Shown here: one piece after another, positions 11,543-21,595 of the stretch
Position numbering within the stretch: the stretch's first letter is position 1
Layout: every line of letters begins with the position of its first letter
Origin: Parastagonospora avenae f. sp. tritici 18332-5
Taxonomy: Eukaryota > Ascomycota > Dothideomycetes > Pleosporales > Phaeosphaeriaceae
Direction: 5' to 3'
NCBI GenBank assembly: GCA_022559985.1
Contig: JAFJTR010000045.1
Span: 124,001 to 188,000 of the forward strand
DNA length: 64,000 bases
Notes under the pieces: model-generated
Databases searched by the model: none
Seen by the model: the letters and a program-made list of their open reading frames with translations, nothing else
Told to the model about the DNA's origin: nothing
Program-made: the position numbers and the translations under genes

Positions 11543-13208
11543 ATGATACTGTCTAACTGGCTGAGATATCTTTACCCTCTAGCACTCATCTGGAACGTTA
11601 CCGATGCCCAGAAGCCGTGGTCGGGATGGCCAATGTGCGCCGTTAGTTACTTAACATAATTGAAATGGCGTCGCTGAACTCTCCCAGGCCAATTGCCTCG
11701 AATCCAGTATTCGGCAGCAGTCACTATGCTCAGCGGACGATTTGACGTGCTTGTGTAAAGGATCCGTCGAGCAATCGAGAGCAGTGACGAATGGCGTATA
11801 CGTCGCGTGTAGCATCAAAGAGATAGTTAAGGCGCAGAATGCTACGGCAGAGATGTGCGATTGGCCGGTGCGAGAAAAGACATATGTGACGACGGTGGTC
11901 GCGAGCACTACAGAATTGCTCGCAGTTTTCGCTGTCCTGCTGCGCACAATCGACGCTTTGTTGTTCCGACAGTTTGGCTGGCATGATGCTTGTGCGTCGG
12001 GCGCTGGTATATGGGCGGTACCAATGAACACCGTTCAGCTCCTTATCGGCGCTGCAGGATTCGGTCGCGATATTTGGACAGTGCCGTTTGACAACTTGGT
12101 TCTGATTCAGAAAGTAAGTACTGTTCTATAGTAACACAGAGAGCGCCACTGACCTTGCTTGAGATAGTCTAGCTGACCCAGATCTTCTACTGGCCAATAA
12201 CCACGTTGGTAAGAATGAGCTTCCTTCTCCTCTATCTCGAAGTCTTCCCCCAGGAGAAGCTTCGCAAATACATACACGTAACTATTGCGCTAAATCTCGC
12301 CAATTGGGGGTTCTTCCAGTTCAGCAATATTTTCTACTGCCGTCCCGTGTGGGATTGGGCCCACGAACACCCAGGACATTGCTGGAATGTCAATCAGTTG
12401 CTGTTTGCGAGTGGTGGCACGACCGTAATTCTGGATATCATAATCATCGTTCTCCCCATTCGAGAGATATTGCGATTGCGGTTGAGTCCTAAGAAGAGAC
12501 TGGAGATTATTTCGGTCTTCGTGGTGGGCATCATGTGAGTCTCTGGCGATGTTTCACAGGTCTAATAACCACGACTGATCGAACCGCTCAGTACGCTCAT
12601 CGTTTCTGCTATACGCGTGTGGAAAATTGACGACTATGCGAATTCGCACAATCCGACATGATGACAACGTGCCTGGTGATTATTGGAGTGTACTAGAGGC
12701 CAACATTAGTGTATTTTGTGTTTGCATGGTCAGTTTTCCTGCTCTAAGCAAGCTGAGGAAGCTCACAGAACCCTAGCCAGCGATGCGTCGCTTCGTCGTG
12801 CGTCGTGTGCCTAGATTGCGAGGTCTGATGGGTCAGCATTCAATAGAGTCTGTGCCAGACAGGAACGCTACTAAGGCCATACGGAACGCGAACGATGTCG
12901 GAGAGATCCCACTGAGAGACACGGTTCGAAACGAAGATGCGCAGAGCGAAGCGAGCTCTACAGTTGAGAATCCTTGGAAGCGCACAGTAGGACGACCGCA
13001 TACAAGACAAATATCTGCACCTGCGCATGGAAATGCTGAACTGGCACCCCCGAGAGTGGTGACGCAGGAACTTTTCGAGTTCCAAGAGGGGCCACAGGGC
13101 CAACGGGCATTGATGAGACGGGATTTAGAGGTGAACGAAGAGAGAGACATCAGCTCTAAAGAACTCCCTGAATTGGAGTTTCCAGATTTTGATGACGATG
13201 ATGGATGA
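11543..13208 (+). pseudogene. CFEM-domain Pth11-like receptor, frameshifted
   Basis: Five exons are inferred: 11543-11641, 11688-12113, 12173-12534, 12592-12728, 12777-13208. The protein begins with a signal peptide and a CFEM cysteine pattern (PMCAANC, then LCSADDLTCLC, VACSIKE, MCDWP), followed by a seven-helix fungal rhodopsin-type domain and a charged cytosolic tail ending in EFPDFDDDD. This is the layout of Pth11-like receptors, surface sensors used in hyphal and host-surface recognition. In exon 4 the conserved segment expected as NPTWD then NVPGDYWSVLEAN is interrupted: after NPT (ACA at about 12656-12658) the frame shows TGATGA, while the downstream motif DDNVPGDYWSVLEAN continues in another frame from about 12662. 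The data fit a net loss of two bases near 12660. No intron can remove it. It is either a recent pseudogene or an assembly error; everything else is intact. Confidence 0.78.
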
Positions 13209-13625
13209 TGTGCGACCCGATAATAGACGGTGCGAGTCGTCAATGGAATGTCGTCGCATGCCACACAGCTTTCGCAGCCTCATTGCGTGAATGGTATGGA
13301 TCAAGTGATTGTTTCCTGATATGCAACGAGTGCGTGTGTTAAGGAAGAGCTGGCTCCGTAGTGATGAATATTTCCAAGGTTGAAAACGACGCTTGCCCTT
13401 TTCGGAGAAAGCCGGGGCGCGTCGCTGAACCTCACATTCGATGCCCGCAACTTGAGGAGCTCCCCACCCGACCACACCACCTCAGTATATCCTGTATAGT
13501 CCTTTGACTGTCTCCAAACCTCCTCTATAGGTTTGCGATTCGCGCTGGTTTGTCATTGGTAGAAATCTACGCCCTGGGGAACTACACTCGATAGCACGTT
13601 TGCGATACATTCTGCTATTCCACCA
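13209..13625. other. Intergenic, MIC12 promoter
   Basis: About 417 bp between the receptor gene and MIC12, both read rightwards. No open frame of interest. The bases CACC directly before the MIC12 ATG make a good start context. I see nothing else. Confidence 0.5.
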
Positions 13626-14013
13626 TGGGCTTCACCACCGGCTTCGTAAGCACTGCGTCTTATTTGCGCCCTATAAAACTCTAACACGCATCTAGCTCGG
13701 AGGCCTGACACTCACATCCGGGGTACTCTACCTCACAATCGCGATGCACACCCAGAACCGCACGCACCAAGCCGCACTTCTACGACAGCAACGACAGGTC
13801 CTCACCGAATTCTACGAACCCAGGAAACCAGAGCCCGAGCCCTTGCCTCGAGTAATTCCGGTTGGTCTGGTGGAGATGGCGAAGGATCGGTGGAACAGGA
13901 GTTTGGAAGAGGGCATCCGGAGAATATACACTACTGACTGGAGGAAGGTGCGGGAAGAAGCCGAGGATAGAGCGACAGCACTTGCGGAAAAGATCAAGCA
14001 GCAGAGCAAGTGA
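13626..14013 (+). CDS. mic12: MICOS complex subunit MIC12 (AIM5-like)
   Basis: Two exons, 13626-13646 and 13696-14013, separated by a 49-nt intron (GTAAGC...CTAG, branch CTAAC), encode 112 residues. The first exon gives MGFTTGF; the join gives GGLTLTSGVLYLTIAMH, a single N-terminal membrane helix, followed by a charged helix HQAALLRQQRQVL and a C-terminal amphipathic part with RWNRSLEEGIRRI and VREEAEDRA. This order and length match the Aim5/Fmp51 family, the fungal Mic12 subunit of the MICOS complex that shapes crista junctions in the inner mitochondrial membrane. The short first exon explains why a single-exon reading starting at the internal ATG 13744 would miss the membrane anchor. Confidence 0.82.
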
Positions 14014-14406
14014 AAAATAATGTGCTCTCCAGGAATCCGTGATGGGTGAGATGATGGAGCGGGCGAATGCGACAATACCCTTCTTACGGCGATCTGTGCT
14101 TGGAGACGTGATATAAGATATGTGTAAATACTAAGGGCAAGCCGCCATATAGCACTTCTGCAGCGCTGTGCTCTAAAATTTTGCGCGCGAGGTTTGCACG
14201 TGCCGCTTTCGTTTGTCAAGATATTCTCTCACTCGCTTCGTTGCCTGCCCAGTTTCACCGCCGAAGCGTACAGTTGTCATTGTGCGTCTATCGTTGCCCA
14301 GTAACGCGTCTGCTTGACCTTTCCAGGCACCACTTCAACTCTCAATCAGCCTGCCTTAACTCGTCAACCACCTTCTTCGCGACGACAACGTTTACTTCAC
14401 ATCGCG
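14014..14406. other. Intergenic before the 1095-residue protein gene
   Basis: About 393 bp holding the 3' UTR of MIC12 and the promoter and leader of the next gene. Pyrimidine-rich tracts around 14220-14400 look like a typical fungal 5' leader. No gene seen. Confidence 0.5.
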
Positions 14407-17400
14407 ATGTCGTCGCCTTTTGGCTTCGTGCCTGATCTGCTAGACGATCGCTACCTCGAACGAGTGCGAGACGTGGTTGGCAATGTCGAACCTATGCCGA
14501 AGCTTGTCCCTTACGACGAGTACAAGCAGGCCGTCATCGTCTACCGCATGGACACTGAACACGATCAGTTCGTGTTCCACATTCAAGAGTATACAAGGCG
14601 CATCTCGGCGCTATTGGGCAAAGAGTTGTGGACTTATTATGTGCAGTGGGAGGTCGACAACAACAACAACAACAACAACAACAGCGCTCCCGTGCCCACG
14701 CCAAAGAAGCCTCGACTACAAATTCCTCAATACGAACCTCCTACCCCCGAGATCCAGACGCCAAAGCGCAAGCCTGTAATTGATCAAGTTGGCCAAGCCG
14801 TCATCGACCCGGAGCTGATACAAGAAGAAGAAATGCTGAGAGTCCTTATCAACATCGTGCAGGTGGAGAGTAGCATGGTGCCCAATGTTGTAGAGTGGCT
14901 CTACCGCTGGATCGACTATCTGGAAGGAGACGGGACGGCTCTGAGAGCAGCACTGAAATGGGAGATTCCGAGCCTGTGGGACTTTGACCATCACCCGCTC
15001 GTGGTTTCGGGCGAGATGAAACGGAGGCTAGAGGAAGAGAATGCCCAGCTTACTAAAGAGAATGATGCGATAGAATCGAATGCTCAAGATGGGAAGGGCG
15101 CGGCGCTCAACAAGGCTCGGGAATTGGTCCAAGGATCACCAACGAAGAAGATGCGCGAGAAACCGAGTCAGGCAGTGTTGGAACAGAAGATTGAAGAAAG
15201 CGAGCGTCTGAAATATCGCGAAGTTAGATATGGTATTCGACCACCAAAGGATGAACAGCCGCTTCCGCCCCTCTTCAACATCCCCCTAGACGAAGACAAG
15301 CGCAAGAAGTACTACGACGCCTGTTACCGATCACGCCACCGCGCTCTCGTCCTCCTTCTCGAAGCTGGCATCAGCTTGCAGCAAATCAGCAGTTACGTCA
15401 AGAAACAAGGTGTCCATCCACGCGACACGCCAGTGAACGAAAACGACAAAGAACTCATGGGCTTGAAGCATTATCGCAAGGATGCAGAGGCCAGCCAAGA
15501 CTACTTCAAGCTCAGAGCAACGCAGCAAATACGCACGCTGAAGCAAACTGAGATCGCCATGTCCGACGAACTGGCTCATGAGGGACAACAAGCCACCAGA
15601 ACTGGTGTTGATCCACCCAGGTCGTATGTGACCGACGTCCCACACGCGCCCGTATACGTCCCCCGAAACGATGTTGCTGAGAGCCTGTGGAGCAAGATAC
15701 AAGCGGCGAAAGCAAAGAACGTGGACGTAACCAACTACGTTCCAACACCGCTTGTTGGAGGGATGAGAAGCGAATATTTGAAGTTTGCTCGCGACAGACG
15801 AGAAATGAAGGTTCTGGTCAGGCCCGACTATCGAGCTCTCGGCCCACAGCCAGACCTCAATTATTCACCCAACATGCCAGACTCTGAGGGTGAGTTAGAG
15901 GAGAGTGACAGCGAGGCCGATGAGAGTGAGGAAGAAGAAGACGGCGATGACGATGGCGATGACGATGGTCTCATGCCATCATCAGCACATTTTGCGAGCG
16001 CTTCATCATCGAATCACCCGTCCGCACCGCCCAGCGCTATTCCATCCAGCGTACAACCACCTGCACTCAGCTTTGGAGGTCTGACACCCACGGGTCCGAG
16101 ACCAGTACACTTTCCGCCGTTCCCAGCTCCGGTAGGGCAGACGCATCGAAATGCGCCGCTAACAGATGAGCAAAGTGAGGAACTGAGGCAAATGCTTGCA
16201 ATAATGATGGTACCCACTCAAGCACCGGCGGCAGATCATGCAACTTCTGGGCCGGTACATCAGACATATTCGAGCATGCCGCCAGCTCCACAAGGTACAA
16301 TGTGGATGCCACCCGTGCTTGGGTTTTCTCCGTTACCCGGCAGGTCGAATGAATCTCTTCTGGTAAATACGAACAGTATGAATAATCCACAAGCTGGTCT
16401 ACAACATAATCACCCTAGCCAATTCCATCCACAACAAGCACGCTCGCCTCTGCCTGCTCAGGGTTCAGGCCAGAACGTCAGTATGAATCAGTTGCTGGAG
16501 CTCCAGAGACAGCAAATGCAGACACAAGCTGCTCGGCAATATTATGCGAATCCAGTGCAGGCTCCGAGGCTCCAAACCCCTATGATGCAGTCACAAAGTC
16601 CGCAACGTCCTGCAATACAGCTACCGAGACAACAGTTCCCAGGCATGCAGCCACCAAGGTTACAATTTCCAAGCACGCAGAGCAGTTTCCAGAACGTAGC
16701 TCCGCCAAATCTGCACCGCCTTCCAGTACCAGCCATGACTCTGAATGCTCCCCATTACCTACCCCCACAGCAATCGAATCAGCGACGCCCAAATGCTCAG
16801 GCCAGTCGTGCGCGAGCCATGCTCCAGGCAGCTATCAGACCGACAATTCTACAACCTACCCTGCAGCCAACACCGCCCTCTAACATCGGAAGAGCACCGT
16901 ACTCCCCAGATCCACGAGCAATGGCCCAACTCACTACATCAGGAATCCAGCGTAACGCCCCAGCACCTCTAACTCTACAACCCTCAACCCCCACCCCTGG
17001 ACCCCTAACCTCCCTCGCCGAAAGTATCCTCGCCACAACCCCCTTCCGCTCCACCGCCAGCGGCACCCCCATACAAATCTACTTCCCCAAAATCGTGGTC
17101 CCAGGAAACGGCATCGGGCCCGGCGGCACCAAGCTCGGCGACGAATACCACATCGAAACCGACGCGCTCATGCTCGGCCACACGATCCCCGGCAGCGGAG
17201 AAATCACCCTTGAGCGCGCGCTCTTCATGCCCCTGGGCTGCTGGACAAACACAATCAAGCGCGTGCGCGCCGGCCACGCCGACGTGCTCGAATCATACCC
17301 CTCGTCATTTGCGTTCAATGGTAGGAAACTGGGCGAGCCGAAACCTTGCCATCTCGCGGCTTATGCCAAGCTCTCGCAGGCGCTGGCGTTCATGGCGAGT

Positions 17401-17694
17401 GCGCCGAAACTGCGCGAGGAGTTGTTGACAAAGCGTTGGCGTGTGACGCGGGGCCCGATGACGCAGATTGATCGCGGCGCGGTGTGGGAGGGGTGGGGGA
17501 TTGATATTGATCGGCCAATTGGGATGACGAGGGCGGAGAGGGAGGGCGTGATGAGGATGAAGTGGGTGATTGATGATGGGAGTGAGAGGGTGAGGAGTGT
17601 GGAGGATGAGAAGAGGTGGAAGGAGATGGAGGACTTTATGGAGGAGGAAGGGGAGAGTTGGGATTGTGAGGATGATGATGAGATGGAGGAGTAG
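14407..17694 (+). CDS. Large low-complexity protein of unknown function
   Basis: A single exon encodes 1095 residues from the ATG at 14407 (MSSPFGFVPD); the frame is open further upstream but has no ATG there. I do not recognise a domain. The N-terminal third (about 1-330) is folded-looking with helices and a poly-Asn tract near residue 85. A coiled, charged region follows near 210-290. A DE-rich acidic run (about 505-525) separates it from a Pro/Gln/Met-rich middle (about 530-860) of transcription-coactivator-like composition. A conserved-looking C-terminal block (about 890-1050, with FPKIVVPGNGIGPGG and LFMPLGCWTN) ends in an acidic tail. The composition suggests a nuclear scaffold or regulator, which is inference only. 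Confidence 0.85.
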   Translation: MSSPFGFVPDLLDDRYLERVRDVVGNVEPMPKLVPYDEYKQAVIVYRMDTEHDQFVFHIQEYTRRISALLGKELWTYYVQWEVDNNNNNNNNSAPVPTPKKPRLQIPQYEPPTPEIQTPKRKPVIDQVGQAVIDPELIQEEEMLRVLINIVQVESSMVPNVVEWLYRWIDYLEGDGTALRAALKWEIPSLWDFDHHPLVVSGEMKRRLEEENAQLTKENDAIESNAQDGKGAALNKARELVQGSPTKKMREKPSQAVLEQKIEESERLKYREVRYGIRPPKDEQPLPPLFNIPLDEDKRKKYYDACYRSRHRALVLLLEAGISLQQISSYVKKQGVHPRDTPVNENDKELMGLKHYRKDAEASQDYFKLRATQQIRTLKQTEIAMSDELAHEGQQATRTGVDPPRSYVTDVPHAPVYVPRNDVAESLWSKIQAAKAKNVDVTNYVPTPLVGGMRSEYLKFARDRREMKVLVRPDYRALGPQPDLNYSPNMPDSEGELEESDSEADESEEEEDGDDDGDDDGLMPSSAHFASASSSNHPSAPPSAIPSSVQPPALSFGGLTPTGPRPVHFPPFPAPVGQTHRNAPLTDEQSEELRQMLAIMMVPTQAPAADHATSGPVHQTYSSMPPAPQGTMWMPPVLGFSPLPGRSNESLLVNTNSMNNPQAGLQHNHPSQFHPQQARSPLPAQGSGQNVSMNQLLELQRQQMQTQAARQYYANPVQAPRLQTPMMQSQSPQRPAIQLPRQQFPGMQPPRLQFPSTQSSFQNVAPPNLHRLPVPAMTLNAPHYLPPQQSNQRRPNAQASRARAMLQAAIRPTILQPTLQPTPPSNIGRAPYSPDPRAMAQLTTSGIQRNAPAPLTLQPSTPTPGPLTSLAESILATTPFRSTASGTPIQIYFPKIVVPGNGIGPGGTKLGDEYHIETDALMLGHTIPGSGEITLERALFMPLGCWTNTIKRVRAGHADVLESYPSSFAFNGRKLGEPKPCHLAAYAKLSQALAFMASAPKLREELLTKRWRVTRGPMTQIDRGAVWEGWGIDIDRPIGMTRAEREGVMRMKWVIDDGSERVRSVEDEKRWKEMEDFMEEEGESWDCEDDDEMEE
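14659..14682 (+). repeat. (AAC)n trinucleotide repeat coding poly-Asn
   Basis: Eight uninterrupted AAC codons inside the large low-complexity gene. A likely length-variable microsatellite. Confidence 0.8.
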
Positions 17695-18043
17695 GAACAT
17701 GCGTGTATCGAGACATAGTGGATATGAGAGGAGGGAATGTGTAGCTTCGGGTTGGATCAGGTTACGTCCGACATTGCCAACAACTCGAGTCAAGCGTCTA
17801 TATCCTTGATTGAAGGTGCAGCATGAGCCAGGGATCCTACAGCCGGGCGCCACGGCGAAGTCGCTATGTAAATTACCAGTCATGTCAGAGCCAAGGCTTT
17901 CCGTAAGGCGCAGTCGCTCGCATGCTTACACTTGGCTCCAGCTACGTTAGATACTCTATCTGCGCCGGTGCAATAAGCAGCGTTGTTCCTGCCTAGTATA
18001 AAAACACTTCATTCTAAGAAGTTTTACCCGCGCAGTCGCTACT
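17695..18043. other. Intergenic, promoter of the small gene
   Basis: About 349 bp; holds the 3' UTR of the large gene and, near its right end, a TATA box. Nothing else seen. Confidence 0.5.
17997..18003 (+). promoter_or_regulatory. TATA box candidate
   Basis: TATAAAA 47 bp upstream of the ATG at 18044, a plausible distance in a fungal promoter. Confidence 0.4.
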
Positions 18044-18341
18044 ATGGATCCTCGCATCTTCAGCTTCATTTCCTCGCTCGCAATCCCCAACACACGAGCC
18101 GATGCCCTCGCAGACATCAGGGGCAAGATTTTTGCTTGGGAATTTTTAGGGAAGACTGTGCTTGAATGGATTAGAGGAGGAAGATACAGGAGGAGAAGGA
18201 AAGAAGGGTTGTTGTGTGGGATGTTGATGAGCGCTTTTGGTGTTGGTTCATATACTCCTCTGCGTATCGAACAGAAGAAATTTACGTATGTTTTCTTTTG
18301 GCACTAGACTTATAGAATTTCTAACCAGGAATTTGTTTTAA
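18044..18341 (+). CDS. Possible small basic protein
   Basis: An ATG downstream of a TATA box opens a frame beginning MDPRIFSFISSLAIP. If spliced at a good donor (GTATGT, 18286) to the acceptor after CTAACCAG (ends 18328) the product has 84 residues ending TNLF; unspliced it stops at 18307 with 87 residues. The middle is strongly basic (RGGRYRRRRKEG). The branch-like CTAAC sits very close to the acceptor, which weakens the splice model. No homologue is recognised, and it may be a chance frame. Confidence 0.35.
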
Positions 18342-18532
18342 TGTGTTTGCTAAACTTCGGCATCGCGATCAGTACGTCAAAGTAACATAAGCTGAATAAT
18401 GAGACCGGTGGAAGCTCAATAATACATGAACGCGCGATGAGATTGCTCAGATGCTTCCTCTTCGTAACAAGCATGATACAGATTCGAGATTGAAAGAGAA
18501 ACCAGCACTCGGCGAAGAATCTGGAAGCCGTA

Positions 18533-20768
18533 CTAAACTTGTCCCACCTGCTCGATGCTTTCCGCAATCGCGTCTTTGTACGCTACCATACCCGGACTTC
18601 TCGGATGAAACGTTTTGACCTGCCGCGTAGGTGTGAACCAACCAATATGCTGACTCGTCAAATTTTTACCCTCGATCTGTGCATTTGCTTCCGCAAGATA
18701 CGTCGCTTCTGTTCCGTTGTTGCTTTCCGCCACAGCTTCGGCGTAGTGGCACAACGACCGCAGGTAAGGATCCGCGTCTGAGTCTAACGTTTTCCTGCAG
18801 TCGGCATCTGGCAGAGGTACGCGGCCTGCATCGATGATTTGTTTGACTTCAGCTTGCTCGATCTCTTCGGTTTTTACGCGAGAGCCTGGAATCGCGACAT
18901 CGGGCCAGGCACTGAGAAAGAACCACGTGCTGTCAATTTCTGGTGCGGGTTCGTGCCAGTCGCCTTGCTCGCACCAACGGTGTGCCTTGAAGCGGGCGTT
19001 GACGTCGACGAAGTTGATCTGGTAACCGCCGTGTTCCTTATTCGCTTCCGTAACTGCTGATTCGATGAGTTTGTTTAGATCCTTTACTAGGTTATCAATC
19101 TCAACGCGCAGATCTTGCTTGAGGTAGACAATGCGGTTGAAGAATGGATCTGAGGATGGATTGTAGCCAGCCCACCAGTAGTGGAATGTTGACTTATCGC
19201 AGTCAGTTGTAGCAGTGTTGAAGAATTCAACGTAGCTTGTTACGTAAAGCTGGAAGTCCTGTTCTTGTATAAATATGTGTTTGAATGAAAGGCTATGGTA
19301 TGTCGACTCACTGATCTGCCAGACTTCTCCAAAATTCTTCGATAGGCGGCTTTTAGTTTGGACTTCATCCCATCCGATCCCTGATCTCCCATCATGTCTC
19401 GAGCCTTTTTCTCAGCATCGACACATTTTGCTCGCATCGTGGAGCCCAAAGTTGCTGTATTGGGGGTAATTATGCAATAGTACACCAGATCGCTGAAGCC
19501 AACGTCGTTACCGCCGATAGAAACAGTGCCAACGTTAGTTTTCTTCGAGTCTTTCCATTCGTCAATTTGGCGATTCAGTCCCTTGGTAGTGTCACCAGAG
19601 CACACTTTTCGCTCGTAAGGAATGCGTGTGTCATTCCATGACTTGTGAAGCAAATCCCCAAAGTTGTTTTCGCCTATCCTGCAAGCGTCACCGCTGGTAG
19701 TTCCAGTACCCATACCGGCGCCATAAGAATCACCAAAATGAACGTATCCTACAATCTCCTGCCTGGGATCGTCGAATATGATGTCATCGTAAATTGGGCA
19801 ATTTGCCCTGGCGTACAGAGCTTCGGTTTGGCCACCACGTCGCAAAAACTTTGGGAGAGGACTTGCTGAAGCAATTGTTACTCTACCGATTGTAATAGGA
19901 GTAGCTGGAAGGAGCGTTGAGCCCGGTTCCAATGTGAAGAGTGGTCCCGGGAGCGGTGGTAACGGTATCGCCTGGTTGCACTTATTGCTGAAGTAGATAC
20001 CAGCAGCAGTAAGCGCGTAGCTATCGGCGTTCTTTTCTGAAACCTTCTCATCGCAAAGACCTTCCTTACCTTCGGCATTACGACAAAGTGGTTTCTTATC
20101 GTTTTTGTACGTGACACAACCACGATCAAAGAGACCGCGAGCCAGCTGGTAACATGCAGCAAAACCATATGCGTAGTCGAAAGTTCTGGCACATTTGTTA
20201 GTGTCGTGCACTCAAAGTTCTGTATTGGCGCTTACTTGTCCTCGTATAGCATGGCGTATCGAGTGTGTGTCAGTTCGTGAACAAGAACGGCTGCTTTGGA
20301 TCGGTGAGCTTCCCTAAGAGTCAACGATTTGCAATCCTTTTCTCTATCATTGGTAGGTCTGATTTCACCGTCCGAAGTAAAGAATCGGTCGCAAAAATTC
20401 ATTGTCTTCTTCTCGTCGCCCATGTGTGCATAGTAACTCGGGTTCTGGCAAAATTTCGTTTTGTCGTTGCAGGTAACAACAAAGATGTACTCCTCGTTGG
20501 TTCCAGAGATCATCTGCGTGATCTTTCCGAAAACTTGTGAGGTATCATCTTTGAAGGTTGGCGAAGCTCGGAGACTTTGGGCAAAGAATTCCTTGAAGTA
20601 ATCACCTTTCTCGACGTCCTTGTTTGCTGCCGCGGCCATGTCTTCGGCTAGTTGCATTTCTTCTTCGATGGTAGCTTTGTGCTTATCACAACTTTTGTCT
20701 GCATAATGCACCGTCAATGCCTCTGCACAGCCAATAGCTAAGAGGGAGTAAATGAGGTGTGTGAACAT
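18533..20768 (-). CDS. Secreted M35-like metalloprotease / SGNH esterase fusion
   Basis: Three exons, 20768-20236, 20185-19312 and 19258-18533 (introns of 50 and 53 nt with canonical ends), encode 710 residues. A signal peptide (MFTHLIYSLLAIGCAEA) leads into a deuterolysin/M35-like domain: zinc motif HELTH (about 164-168), then TFDYAYG, where D181 is the expected third ligand, and later NADSYALTAAGIYF. After a Pro-rich linker (about 245-290) comes an SGNH hydrolase: VHFGDSYGAG (nucleophile S about 331), VSIGGNDVGFSD (GGND about 402-405) and TFHPRSPG (H about 687). Both active sites look intact, so one secreted chain could cut peptides and esters. Many cysteines fit an extracellular protein. 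Both introns keep the domains in frame, and the first lies between HELTH and the aspartate ligand. The two-domain reading is direct; activity is inferred. Confidence 0.82.
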
Positions 20769-21595
20769 GACTGGGAGGAGGGGATTGTAGATTTTGTGAA
20801 GTGTGGTGATTCGTGTCTAGCTTACTTCTTATGCAACTTTTTCATGAGCTGAGGAAGTCTAAAGCATTCCTTACGGTAAGCATATTGGCCTCCGTGGTAA
20901 AGATAGACTTCCAAATCAACCTTGGAAACCTCGCGGAATGTGTGCGAAGGCGGAAGCCGCACAGATCTGAGGCGTTCGAGCAAACATGAAACTGAGCGAG
21001 GGTGGCTGGGGCTGTTAGTCAGATAGCTGATCATACCCGCGGATCCATTTTCCGCCCTGTATGAAGTGTTGCAATAGGTCTTTGTAGCTGCCCAGATGGG
21101 TACAAAAGCACAGATGCGAACTCGCTCGCGACCTCAGGTCTTGCTCGCGAGGAGAACAAATAACACAAACATTTTCTGTATGAAAACCTAAACTCGTATG
21201 GATAACCAAAGCGAAGAGCTTTGTTGCTTGCCCCGACTCAATCAATTGCGCTAATCGCATAGGAATACCTAGTGTGAACGCCTTATGAGGCGTCACTCTG
21301 CCCTTGTAACTCGCAAGTCTGCCTGATGTTGGGGGCGGAACCAAATGTTCGACAATATTGCAAAATAGGAAACAAGGCGCGAACTACGCCCCAAGTAGCG
21401 GCTAAGTACGGACCATCTACACCTCCGTCAGCAGCAGCCCGCTCTGGCGCTTAATAGCATCCTTCTTAACATGCACAGCGCCAATGGGCAAACGACAATT
21501 CATACTGCTTTGCGAAATACCCTATTCTTACATCAATTATCGCAAGCTGAAACATGGAGGAAAAGTTGGCTTCTCACGTGAAGCTGTCAGAAAAG
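20769..21595. other. Intergenic with an unresolved coding-like stretch
   Basis: About 830 bp. On the minus strand two overlapping frames, 21344-21015 and 21034-20822, have a protein-like flavour (SHTFREVSKVDLEVYLYHGG, and YKDLLQHFIQGGKWIRG), but I find no splice model joining them and no family match. They could be remnants of a broken gene or chance. The promoters of the fusion gene and of the 402-residue gene must also lie here. Confidence 0.3.

Noticed and set aside
14659..14682. Regular repeat considered as a CRISPR-like or satellite array
   Set aside because: It is a simple in-frame AAC codon run encoding poly-Asn.
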